From a virus, in IMG/VR virus record IMGVR_UViG_3300032677_000048, positions 1-49,387 of that record: a stretch of 49,387 bases of DNA; one strand, written 5' to 3'. Shown in pieces: positions 30,897 through 38,544 of this stretch. Made by a program: the position numbers and the translations under genes. Under the pieces are notes generated by a model. The model made no database searches. It saw only the letters and a list, made by a program, of their open reading frames with translations, and was not told the origin of the DNA. Positions within the stretch are counted from its first letter, which is position 1; each line of letters begins with the position of its first letter.

Positions 30897-31290
30897 GCTC
30901 TGGAGTATTAAACTCCATTAACTTTCTTATCAGTACTGATGTTGGAAAGGTCACGACTGATAAGTTATCTAATAGGTGACTGTCTTGGTATGTATGACTC
31001 GTCATAGGGTCTGTACTAAGATGTGAGCTTGTTAGGATAGAGGGTTCCGTACCTCTCTAAAATAAACGGTGACTTCAGCATACATTGAATAGTAATGTTA
31101 GCTAGTGCATTATGGGTTTTTAAAGTGAAGTTAAACAATGCGCACGATAAATATATCATTGGAAACTTGACTGGTGAGAGATGCAGGAACTAGCTCGATG
31201 CTTCCAGAGTGTCTGGAGATAGATGACGACACAGTAAATGCACAACAAGTCGCTATCAGATTGGTGCAAATCCAATTCTCACCACCAATT
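30897..31290 (+). ncRNA. Structured non-coding RNA locus under sigma-54 control
   Basis: About 390 bases without a gene between the activator gene and 31323. Visible helices: TGGAGT/ACTCCA (30901-30906 with 30912-30917), right at the predicted 5' end; CTTATCAGT/ACTGATAAG (30926-30934 with 30956-30964), a perfect 9-bp stem; AGAGG/CCTCT (31039-31043 with 31052-31056); CAATG/CATTG near 31136-31161; and a tRNA-like element at its 3' end. It does not show the hallmarks of known families that I could check by eye. It may be a regulatory RNA, or the leader of the nuclease/recombination operon. Confidence 0.6.
31173..31287 (+). ncRNA. tRNA-like element with acceptor stem, T-arm and encoded CCA
   Basis: GGTGAGA (31173-31179) is exactly complementary to TCTCACC (31277-31283), followed by ACCA. 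Before it lies a T-arm-like hairpin ATTGG-TGCAAAT-CCAAT (31260-31276), 5-bp stem and 7-base loop. The interior is not a normal tRNA: a TTCCA/TGGAG hairpin whose loop reads GAGTGTC, and a longer stem CGAC/GTCG capped by GATAG/CTATC. Total length is 115 bases, too long for a tRNA and too short for tmRNA. The acceptor resembles bacterial tRNA-Ser. It may be a degenerate tRNA, a tRNA mimic for 3' processing, or part of the larger RNA. Confidence 0.5.
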
Positions 31291-31322
31291 TAGTACAACA
31301 AACAACATAAACAATAACAACA

Positions 31323-31928
31323 ATGTCCAATGATATTACACAACCAATAACTATTACTTATGCGAACAAGCAGATAGCATCGCAAGTAGTTGATCTACTC
31401 GTTCGCAAACGTCCTGTAGGCTGGGGGAGAAAATCGTATGCAACGTACTACAGGTCTGAGTATGCGATGCAACTTAAGAAAGAGTTAGATGCAATGATTG
31501 AAACACAGAAAGATAAAGTGTTTCGTCTTGATACTATGAGGCTTAGTCTCAACTCTACGTATCAAATGATTAACCAGTCATTCCATTTCCTTATGGATAA
31601 CGGTCCTGATGCTGAGAAGTATCGTGATCTGTGGAAGAAGATTAGGGTAGAGAGAGTTCGAGGTACAGCAGTATGTATTAGGTTTCGTGACTTTGCTACC
31701 GAGGTATTACGTGGAGAAGACTTTGTTGCGAGAGATGATAGGATGAAATGGAAGAAACAGATTGATGAGTATCTTAATGATGATACTGTATGTAAGCCAC
31801 TGCATATTCAACATCTGTTACTCTCGCCAGAAGATATGACTAATCTTAGGGCAGAGCTAGAAGATTTGACAAACATATCATTCTCTGTGTCATCTAAGGA
31901 AGTGAAGATCATTAAATTGAACGCATAG
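31323..31928 (+). CDS. Unknown protein, first gene after the structured RNA
   Basis: A 201-residue protein (MSNDITQPITITYANKQIAS), basic and mostly helical, with several Arg-rich patches (KKIRVERVRGTAVCIRF) that could contact nucleic acid. Its leader is A/C-rich with no Shine-Dalgarno site. It heads a set of tightly spaced genes continuing to the nuclease and kinase. No family was recognised. Confidence 0.5.
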   Translation: MSNDITQPITITYANKQIASQVVDLLVRKRPVGWGRKSYATYYRSEYAMQLKKELDAMIETQKDKVFRLDTMRLSLNSTYQMINQSFHFLMDNGPDAEKYRDLWKKIRVERVRGTAVCIRFRDFATEVLRGEDFVARDDRMKWKKQIDEYLNDDTVCKPLHIQHLLLSPEDMTNLRAELEDLTNISFSVSSKEVKIIKLNA

Positions 31929-31932
31929 TAAT

Positions 31933-32172
31933 ATGACAATAGAGGAAGTCATAGGTATGTCAGCAGATCAGTTAGAAGCTATGACTGATGCTGACCTAGA
32001 GAAACATTTTGCTCAGTACCTGATAGTAACTCGTCCTGAACAACAACCAAAACAACAACAAAAAGAGATGAGAGTGTTGGCAGCTAATCCTAAGTTTGAG
32101 CAAGCCCGTAAGGTTGCAGCAACATTAGGTATTGATCTGCCAGTATTCACATCAATGAGAAAGAGAGGATAG
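31933..32172 (+). CDS. Small protein of unknown function
   Basis: A 79-residue protein (MTIEEVIGMSADQLEAMTDA), acidic helical N-terminus, Gln/Lys-rich linker (EQQPKQQQKEM), basic C-terminus. It lies between two genes with gaps of 4 and 2 bases. Unknown function. Confidence 0.5.
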   Translation: MTIEEVIGMSADQLEAMTDADLEKHFAQYLIVTRPEQQPKQQQKEMRVLAANPKFEQARKVAATLGIDLPVFTSMRKRG

Positions 32173-32174
32173 TA

Positions 32175-33104
32175 ATGTCAGAGAAGATAACAATTAACCT
32201 ATCGTCATCTGCATTGAAGTATGCAGGTTGTGCGTTAGCGTTTGATAGAGCAATCATCAAAGGTTACAAAGAGAAAGCTATGCCTTGTCGTATGATATAT
32301 GGCATAGCTGGTCATGAGTTCATTAACACCATGTATCAGACTGGTGGACACATACCTACTGCAAGAGAGAAAGCTAGGGCTAAGTTTAACTTACCCAAGA
32401 TTGATGATAGGCGTTCTCCTCATATGTCTGATGTGAACCATATGTTAGCTGTGGCACTTTGGACTTGGGAGCTATGTGTAAAGAAAGAGGAAGAGTTTGA
32501 GATACTAGAGCTTAATGGTAAGCCTGCAACTGAGATTAACTTTAGTCTACCTTACTATGAGGATGACTATGTAGCTATCAATTGGTGTGGTACATTAGAT
32601 CGTATTGGTAAGATTAGGAATGGTATTTATATCATCCCTGATTGGAAGTTCACATCATCATATAGTGAGAAAGAATACTTCACACAGTATGAGATGAAGC
32701 CAGCACCAAGGGGTTATGCATTAGCTTTGAAGTTAATGGCAGAAAGATTTCCTGATAGTATATTGGGTCAAATTGGTAAGGGTGCAATTGGTACTAGGTT
32801 TGATGGTATCTTTGTTAAGCCTGAGATCAATAAGGTTACTTTTGCTAGGTCTGATGTGAAGCGATGGGATGAATCTGAGATCAATGAGTTTCGTGGATTG
32901 TTAGATGATCTGTGTAAGAAAATATCACACCATGTTAAGACTGGCTACCTACCAAAAGAAGGATTGACTAATAGTTCTTGTGAAGGGAAGTGGGGTAAGT
33001 GTATGTTCTGGAACTGCTGTAAGTCGCCAGATGTTATAGCACAGATGCTTCTCAAGAGAGACTTCGATATTAAACAATTTAACCCTCTTTCATACAACGA
33101 CTAA
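32175..33104 (+). CDS. PD-(D/E)XK nuclease of the RecB/Cas4 type with probable Fe-S cluster
   Basis: A 309-residue protein. The nuclease core is seen as YGIAGHEFI (42-50, conserved His), CGTLDRIGKIRNGIYIIPDWK (Asp142, Asp156, Lys158 as the D...DxK catalytic set) and QYEMKPAPRGYALAL (171-185, the Q-x-Y motif). Cys19 near the N-terminus and Cys269, Cys276 and Cys281/282 near the C-terminus are placed like the iron-sulphur ligands of Cas4 and AddB nucleases. Such phage exonucleases resect DNA ends for recombination, in line with the Sak4-like protein two genes downstream. Alternatively it degrades host DNA. Confidence 0.75.
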   Translation: MSEKITINLSSSALKYAGCALAFDRAIIKGYKEKAMPCRMIYGIAGHEFINTMYQTGGHIPTAREKARAKFNLPKIDDRRSPHMSDVNHMLAVALWTWELCVKKEEEFEILELNGKPATEINFSLPYYEDDYVAINWCGTLDRIGKIRNGIYIIPDWKFTSSYSEKEYFTQYEMKPAPRGYALALKLMAERFPDSILGQIGKGAIGTRFDGIFVKPEINKVTFARSDVKRWDESEINEFRGLLDDLCKKISHHVKTGYLPKEGLTNSSCEGKWGKCMFWNCCKSPDVIAQMLLKRDFDIKQFNPLSYND

Positions 33105-33105
33105 T

Positions 33106-33303
33106 ATGATTAACATCCCAGACTTTAGTTCTCATGTTCATAGAATTATGTGTGAGAGAGTTATTCGAGAGACACATCTTATACCAGACTTTGAGTATAT
33201 GATGATATATGGATACAAGTTAGCTATGATAGATTTGAGTGATAAAATCAAAGACGTAAATAAACAAATAACCAATAAGAGAAAGAACAACATATCATGT
33301 TAA
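33106..33303 (+). CDS. Small protein of unknown function
   Basis: A 65-residue protein (MINIPDFSSHVHRIMCERVI) with a helical, basic C-terminus. It starts 1 base after the nuclease stop and overlaps the kinase start by 7 bases. Unknown function. Confidence 0.5.
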   Translation: MINIPDFSSHVHRIMCERVIRETHLIPDFEYMMIYGYKLAMIDLSDKIKDVNKQITNKRKNNISC

Positions 33304-33827
33304 TAGGTATATCAGGTAAGAAGAGATCAGGTAAGGATACAGTAGCTAGTATCATTGCTGAGATATTAGATAATGCATCTGTGTTACACTTTGCTGATGC
33401 ATTGAGGTTGGAAGTTGCTAAGGCTACAGGGTTCTCGATTAGGTATATTGAAGAACACAAAGAGAACTTTCGTCTTATCTTACAAGGATGGGGTACAGAC
33501 TTTCGTCGTAAGATATATGGACATGATTACTGGCTGAAAGAAATGGATAAAGCAATTGGCGAACTTGAGAATTATGGTGGTAAGAATATCATCATAGCTG
33601 ATGTTAGGTTCGAGAATGAATATGACTATGTCAAGTCTCGTAATGGTATTATGATTCGAATAGAGAGGTCAGTAGATTATTCTGATACTCATGTGTCAGA
33701 GACTAATCTCGACAACAAAGAATTCGATCATAAGATATTGAATCTTGGTTCTGAGATAGAACTAAGAGAGAAAGTAACCAAGTTAGTAGAAGATATTAAA
33801 AGAGAAACAATTAACCAACAACTATAA
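33297..33827 (+). CDS. Deoxynucleoside monophosphate kinase
   Basis: A 176-residue P-loop kinase: GISGKKRSGKDT (4-15) as Walker A, ILQGWGTDFRRK (about 62-73) as the conserved segment of phage dNMP kinases (T4 gp1-like family), and IIIADVRFENEYDYV (about 99-113), followed by IRIERSVD. The enzyme phosphorylates dNMPs and so supplies precursors for replication. Its last base overlaps the start of the Sak4-like gene (TAATG-type coupling). Confidence 0.8.
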   Translation: MLIGISGKKRSGKDTVASIIAEILDNASVLHFADALRLEVAKATGFSIRYIEEHKENFRLILQGWGTDFRRKIYGHDYWLKEMDKAIGELENYGGKNIIIADVRFENEYDYVKSRNGIMIRIERSVDYSDTHVSETNLDNKEFDHKILNLGSEIELREKVTKLVEDIKRETINQQL

Positions 33828-34699
33828 TGAGTAACATTTACATTCCTCCTTCTTGTCGTACACTATCAGAAGATACAGCTAAGCAACAGATTCGTTTAGG
33901 TATTCAAGGATTTCCAGGTTCTGGTAAAGATTGGTCTATACTAGGAACACCAGATGGTAAGCAAAAAGGATTCCCTAATCCTATAGTATTGAATCTTGAC
34001 CGTGGTCTTGGAGCACATAGTCAATGTACTAACATCTATGAAGTCCCATTGTATAAGATGTTCAAACGTACAGAGCAGAAAGATAAATTAGTAGAATGGT
34101 TAGATAGGGAAGGTGGCAAACTTACTGAGAGTCAGACTCTCATTATTGATTCATTGTCATCCCTAGAACAGATTTATCATATCTGGTTCAAAGACAACGA
34201 ATCAGCATTAGCTGTATCATCCACTGGTGCGTACAATAACTTTATTGAATGGAATCTTAAGGACAAATGGTTCAATGAGATTCATAACATAGTTAAAGGA
34301 TTCAGGTGTGATATAGTTCTGTTGGCTCATGAAGCAGAACGTGCGGATAAGCCTACAACACCTGGTCAACCTGGGTTGTACACTGGTAAGATTCGTCCTA
34401 TACTTTCTGGTAAGTTTGGTGATTTGATTGTTAGAGAGTATACTGATTGGTTTCGTCAAATGTCTACATCCAAAGTTGCAGACCCTAAAGATGCAACTCT
34501 TGCCTCCTTTCGTATGACAAAGTCTGAGTTCATCAATATGCAGAACTCCTTTGCTGGTGACACTATTTATTACTGGGTTACTAAAGGTACTGATACCTTT
34601 GATGCTAAGGCATCGTCGTTAGTTAACCCTCCAACATTTATACCTGCGACGTATGAAGCGTTCTGCAAGTATAGTAGACAACAAACAAAACAACAATAA
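33827..34699 (+). CDS. Sak4-like RecA-fold recombination ATPase
   Basis: A 290-residue protein with P-loop GIQGFPGSGKD (25-35) and Walker B-like TLIIDSLSSL (about 104-113), then a conserved VLLAHEAER segment and PGLYTGKIRPILSGKF. This order is typical of phage AAA_24/Sak4 single-strand annealing proteins. Note Asp in place of Thr/Ser after the P-loop Lys. It would pair homologous single strands together with the protein at 34956. Confidence 0.7.
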   Translation: MSNIYIPPSCRTLSEDTAKQQIRLGIQGFPGSGKDWSILGTPDGKQKGFPNPIVLNLDRGLGAHSQCTNIYEVPLYKMFKRTEQKDKLVEWLDREGGKLTESQTLIIDSLSSLEQIYHIWFKDNESALAVSSTGAYNNFIEWNLKDKWFNEIHNIVKGFRCDIVLLAHEAERADKPTTPGQPGLYTGKIRPILSGKFGDLIVREYTDWFRQMSTSKVADPKDATLASFRMTKSEFINMQNSFAGDTIYYWVTKGTDTFDAKASSLVNPPTFIPATYEAFCKYSRQQTKQQ

Positions 34700-34703
34700 A
34701 CAT

Positions 34704-34871
34704 ATGCAAATAACAATTGTTCAGATATCTAATGGGTGGGTAGTGACTGTGTCATTTCCTGGTAAAGGTGGTTCGTCACTACACTGTACTGACTTTGAAG
34801 ATGTGATTAAAAAGTTGACTGATATGAAAAATGCTGCGAAGAAAGAACACGAAGCATCTCTTAAGAACTGA
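34704..34871 (+). CDS. Small protein of unknown function
   Basis: A 55-residue protein (MQITIVQISNGWVVTVSFPG) with a beta-rich start and a charged helical end (DMKNAAKKEHEASLKN). The ATG at 34704 is chosen because an upstream start would lie inside the Sak4 gene. Unknown function. Confidence 0.45.
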   Translation: MQITIVQISNGWVVTVSFPGKGGSSLHCTDFEDVIKKLTDMKNAAKKEHEASLKN

Positions 34872-34955
34872 TTAGAATTTCTCATTGGTATTGTCTTATC
34901 ATTGAGATGTAGTAAACAAACAAACAAACAAACAAACAAATAGAAAGTAAGTATT

Positions 34956-35501
34956 ATGCAAAAATGGAATGCGTCTCTCCCTTGGGTTAAGAAGTCTGAT
35001 TACATTCTTCGCTGTATCGAAGAAACTTTTGCTCCTGCTAATAGTGGGAATCCAATGGTTACATTGAAGTTCGAAGTTGCTGCTCCTGATGTAGTGACTG
35101 ATGACAACGGGGAAGAAATACAAGTTGCTGGAATACCGATTATGTTCTGGTGTGTGGTGAAATCTGTGACTGGTAATAAGAATCAGTCTCCTGAGGAAGC
35201 TACTGAACAGTGTAAGAAGAACTTCATTAAGTTGTTGACTGCTTTTGAGCTGCCGACAGATAAGATTGATTGGGATAATCCGACTCTTGGATTCAAAGGT
35301 AAGTTGGTCTATGCTATGTTGGAAGATAGTGAGCAAGCTCAACGTGGTAGTCCTACTAAGGCAGACTTGGCTAAGGGTATTAAGGTTGGGCCTATTCTGA
35401 TCAATCCTAAGACCAAGAAAGAGTTGATCAATCATTATCCGAAGATCAATGGTGTTGATTCTATCTTTGGTATTGCAACCATTGACAATGGAGGACTGTA
35501 A
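34956..35501 (+). CDS. Probable single-stranded DNA-binding partner (DUF669-like)
   Basis: A 181-residue protein (MQKWNASLPWVKKSDYILRC) with an OB-like beta pattern in its first half (NPMVTLKFEVAAPD) and a helical middle (CKKNFIKLLTAFELPTDKID). Many Sak4-type operons include a protein with this look that binds single strands or modulates annealing. Codon choice appears better adapted than in neighbours, in line with abundance. Its leader holds a long AAAC/AAAT repeat. The call is by pattern and context. Confidence 0.5.
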   Translation: MQKWNASLPWVKKSDYILRCIEETFAPANSGNPMVTLKFEVAAPDVVTDDNGEEIQVAGIPIMFWCVVKSVTGNKNQSPEEATEQCKKNFIKLLTAFELPTDKIDWDNPTLGFKGKLVYAMLEDSEQAQRGSPTKADLAKGIKVGPILINPKTKKELINHYPKINGVDSIFGIATIDNGGL

Positions 35502-35502
35502 T

Positions 35503-35637
35503 ATGCTCACAGAAACCTTGTGTTTTGGCGTTGACATTAGTGTGTCAAGTGAGGACGAGCTCAATAAGATTACCGTTACTATAACAGAAGCTATTGAAAA
35601 AGTTTCTGGTGTGGAAGATGTTATTTTTGTTGACTAG
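35503..35637 (+). CDS. 44-residue acidic protein
   Basis: A short frame (MLTETLCFGVDISVSSEDEL), acidic, with a beta-alpha-beta feel. It starts 1 base after the previous stop and ends before a hairpin (TTCTCCGT/ACGGAGAA, about 35689-35713) that precedes the polymerase gene. Unknown function. Confidence 0.4.
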   Translation: MLTETLCFGVDISVSSEDELNKITVTITEAIEKVSGVEDVIFVD

Positions 35638-35724
35638 GATGTAGTTGAAGATGAGACAGAAGATTAGTAAGTAACACAACACTCGCTTTCTCCGTCGTGC
35701 TATAACGGAGAACAATTTCTACAA

Positions 35725-37437
35725 ATGTTACGATCTAGGCCAATTTTACGATATAGTGGTATGACAGTTGTGATGAGCAACCCATCACGATTTGATACTC
35801 ATAAATTGTTGTCTGGTAATGGTGGGTCTATGTTTGGCTCTTATTGTTTGCGACCAGAGTTGAACTCTATGCAATGTGATGTGAGGCTAGTTGAGGATAA
35901 GTCTCCATTGTTAGATGGTACGAAAGTGATACTGATTCTAGGTGAGAAGGCTATGCATAGTATGTTACCAGAGACACTGAATAATACCATACATGAGATG
36001 AGAGGAAGTTTATTCCACTACAAATCTGTCCCATGTGTATGTTCGTATCTACCACAAGAAGCAACTGACATATATAAGAATTATGAAAAAGAGAATAATC
36101 CTATGGCATCAGACTATACACCAGACGATACTGTATCTGATGATGGTGAAGATGACGAAGGCAACGTTAAAGCACACGGCAAAACAAAGAGAAGTAACTA
36201 TGCGTTTTGGCTTAAAGCAGATGTTAAGAAGTGTAAGCATCTTCTTACCAATAGGCCACCCAGTCTTGATGGACCTAAGTATCATATCTTCCCAGGGTCA
36301 GAAGTGGTTATCGAAAGGCTTACTACAACCAAGAACCAACACTTATACTTCGACATAGAAACCGATTATGAAGAACAGAATCTTCAATGCTTTGCGTTCA
36401 GCTTTGACGGGGTTAATATTTACTCTGTGCCTATTCTTGATTATACTTATCATCCTGCCTATATTGATTATCATCGCATTATGCGAGCATTGGCAGTGGC
36501 TGTTAGGGACAATATTGTTGTCGCTCATAATGGCGCTTGTTTTGATTTCTTGGTACTTGCACATAAATACCATATACCAATCAATCGAACCTATGATACA
36601 CTCATAGCAATGCATAGATGCTTCCCTGATGTTGAGAAGTCGTTAGGACATTGTGTGTCATATTGGACATGGGAGAAGTTTCATAAGGATGAGGATAGTC
36701 AGGGGTACCGAACGAATGAACAGATGATGGCAAGATTGAAGTATTGTGGCAAGGATGTGTATACTATGTATCTTATCCACCAAGCTGTCATTAAGTATGC
36801 TAAGACTATACCAGGATTGCAGAAGTCTATTGATGACGCTATGGCATGTATACGGCCATATTTAATATCTACATTGCAGGGTATTAAAGTCAACCAGTCT
36901 ATGATAGATGGTATGTGTAGAGAGAATGATAGGCTCATGATGCAATACAATAGAATCATAGAGTTCCTCATTGGCCCACAGGGAATGGAAGACATTAGAC
37001 AGGGAAAGAAGCTTGGTATGTTTGCAGGGTCTAACAAACAATGTTGCAAATACTTCCATGATCTATTAAATTATCCTGTTGTAGCTAAAGGTAAACCTGA
37101 TACATATGGTCAGACTCATCCGTCATTAGGCAAGAAAGCTTTGTATCGCTTAGCATTAAAAGTAGAGAACCCTGTGATCAATCTTATTGCAGCTTATAGG
37201 TCAGTAAAGAAGGAGACAACTAGGTTACGCTTCCTCCCTTGGAAACCATCTCGTGATACAACTCAATGGCACATAGGTGGTACTAAAACCTTTCGATTAG
37301 GTAGTAGAGGTATATTCAAGAAGAAGCGTTTAATAGAACAAACAGGTGAGATTAAAGAAAGAGGGTTAGGTGGCAATTTGGCAAACATTGAGAAGTCAAT
37401 GAGGGAGATATACATCCCTGATGGATTAACAATTTAA
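35725..37437 (+). CDS. Family A DNA polymerase, N-terminal part: UDG-like domain, 3'-5' exonuclease and thumb
   Basis: A 570-residue protein. Residues about 10-115 resemble a uracil-DNA-glycosylase-fold domain (VILILGEKAMHSML, MRGSLFHYKSVPCVCSYLP) as found fused to some phage polymerases. The exonuclease follows with YFDIETD (about 207-213), NIVVAHNGACFDF (about 262-274) and YCGKDVYTMY (about 338-347). The region GGNLANIEKSMREIYIPDG near the end is the segment that normally comes a few residues before motif A. The frame then stops, and the palm continues in the same frame at 37540. A start at a later Met (about 13) is possible. Confidence 0.8.
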   Translation: MLRSRPILRYSGMTVVMSNPSRFDTHKLLSGNGGSMFGSYCLRPELNSMQCDVRLVEDKSPLLDGTKVILILGEKAMHSMLPETLNNTIHEMRGSLFHYKSVPCVCSYLPQEATDIYKNYEKENNPMASDYTPDDTVSDDGEDDEGNVKAHGKTKRSNYAFWLKADVKKCKHLLTNRPPSLDGPKYHIFPGSEVVIERLTTTKNQHLYFDIETDYEEQNLQCFAFSFDGVNIYSVPILDYTYHPAYIDYHRIMRALAVAVRDNIVVAHNGACFDFLVLAHKYHIPINRTYDTLIAMHRCFPDVEKSLGHCVSYWTWEKFHKDEDSQGYRTNEQMMARLKYCGKDVYTMYLIHQAVIKYAKTIPGLQKSIDDAMACIRPYLISTLQGIKVNQSMIDGMCRENDRLMMQYNRIIEFLIGPQGMEDIRQGKKLGMFAGSNKQCCKYFHDLLNYPVVAKGKPDTYGQTHPSLGKKALYRLALKVENPVINLIAAYRSVKKETTRLRFLPWKPSRDTTQWHIGGTKTFRLGSRGIFKKKRLIEQTGEIKERGLGGNLANIEKSMREIYIPDGLTI

Positions 37438-37529
37438 GGAGGTGGCCCTATACTCTTGGAGTTGGAACTCACGTCTAATAACGTGTTCCCCTACTAAGCT
37501 CCAGTTGTTCTAGGGTCTACCAATTTCAA
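37438..37529 (+). other. Structured insert splitting the DNA polymerase gene
   Basis: Between the two polymerase parts lies a strong nested hairpin: GGTGG-CCCTA (37441-37450) pairs with TAGGG-T-CTACC (37511-37521); inside, TGGAG pairs with CTCCA; and at the tip, GGAA-C-CACG pairs with CGTG-TTCC (about 37465-37489). AAGGAGGTG, a perfect anti-16S match, overlaps the first stop codon. Three in-frame TAA codons (37435, about 37495 and about 37531) separate the halves, which are in the same frame. CAATTT flanks the structure on both sides. Confidence 0.6.
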
Positions 37530-37539
37530 CTAACAACCA

Positions 37540-38535
37540 ATGAATAAGTTATACGACAAGTGTGCCTACTATATGGCATCAGGAGATCTATCAATCTTCT
37601 CTGATGAAGAACGAGAGACTCTTAAGATATTCGTACAAACAGATCAATCAGGTGCTGAGGCACTTATAGTAGCATACCTCTGTAATCCTGGAGACTTCCG
37701 TCAGTTATTTATGCATGGAGTTAAGCCTCATGTGTATGTAGCATGTCATGTGTTTATGGAAGTGTGGAAGAAGAAAATGAGAGAGTTGCATATATCAGGT
37801 GATATTAAGTTCGACTCTGAGTTAATATTGCACACACCAATTAAAGATTTGAAGTCTATTCCATATTGGAAAGAGTTAGATCTGTTGATTAAGGATTCTG
37901 ATAACTGGTCATTAGACCAACGGTATTACTACCTAGCAAAACAGACGTGCCATAGCTCAAATTATGGTATTACAGCAGAACCATTTCGTATGAACATACT
38001 AGAGAAGTCTGGTGGTAAGATAGTAGTGTCTCGTCAAGATGCAGAGTTCTTTCTTACTACATATCACTCATTGTTTCCTGAGATCAGAGATTGGCATAGG
38101 CGACTTCGTACACAAGTGGAGCAAACTAGGATAGTATATAATCTTCACGGTCATCCATTAACTATTACATGGCATGAGATTCCAGAGAACAAATGGAAAG
38201 AAGTATTTGCAGTTCCTGCACAATCAACTGTGGGTATGATTACTAACATTGCATTTGCAAAGTTGCAAGAGGATACTGAGATAAATAATAGGAAATGGGA
38301 CCATCTAATTAACTGTCATGATAGTGTACTATCTCAATGTCCCGTAGGAGAGGAACGAGAGCTAGGTTTAGCACAGAGGAAGTTCATTGAGCAAGACTTT
38401 ATATCTCCTGTGGATGGTGCGCCATTTAAGATGAGGTCAGAAACACAATTTGGTTTCAACTGGGGAGTTTTTAAGAAAGGTAAAGATGGCAAACCTGATG
38501 TTAATAAGTTAGGCTTAAGAGAAATGAAATTTTGA
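37540..38535 (+). CDS. Family A DNA polymerase, C-terminal part: palm and fingers
   Basis: A 331-residue protein. Motif A is FVQTDQSGAEALIVAYL (31-47, catalytic Asp35), motif B is in YYYLAKQTCHSSNYGIT (about 127-143, with the conserved Lys, Tyr and Gly), and motif C is INCHDSVLSQ (about 257-266) with HDS in place of the usual HDE. The first 30 residues (MNKLYDKCAYYMASGDLSIF...) are extra relative to a continuous polymerase. No Shine-Dalgarno site stands before the ATG. The two halves together have every catalytic element, so a functional split or spliced polymerase is likely. Confidence 0.8.
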   Translation: MNKLYDKCAYYMASGDLSIFSDEERETLKIFVQTDQSGAEALIVAYLCNPGDFRQLFMHGVKPHVYVACHVFMEVWKKKMRELHISGDIKFDSELILHTPIKDLKSIPYWKELDLLIKDSDNWSLDQRYYYLAKQTCHSSNYGITAEPFRMNILEKSGGKIVVSRQDAEFFLTTYHSLFPEIRDWHRRLRTQVEQTRIVYNLHGHPLTITWHEIPENKWKEVFAVPAQSTVGMITNIAFAKLQEDTEINNRKWDHLINCHDSVLSQCPVGEERELGLAQRKFIEQDFISPVDGAPFKMRSETQFGFNWGVFKKGKDGKPDVNKLGLREMKF

Positions 38536-38544
38536 ATTACTATT

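Noticed and set aside
30897-31290. tmRNA
   Set aside because: The acceptor halves are only 115 bases apart, there is no recognisable tag-peptide frame, and the conserved tmRNA 5' domain was not found.
34899-35564. 221-codon minus-strand frame opposite the ssDNA-binding-like gene
   Set aside because: It is the shadow of a well-supported plus-strand gene, and its end is the translation of the AAAC repeat leader.
37429-37529. T4 gene 60-type ribosome bypass using the flanking CAATTT copies
   Set aside because: Moving from the left to the right CAATTT puts the ribosome in a frame that soon stops, so it does not connect to the second polymerase part.
37435-37629. Classical group I intron in the polymerase gene
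   Set aside because: The interval is barely long enough, no P3-P7 core or paired R/S elements could be found by eye, and its last 90 bases read as normal protein. Kept only as one of several possibilities.
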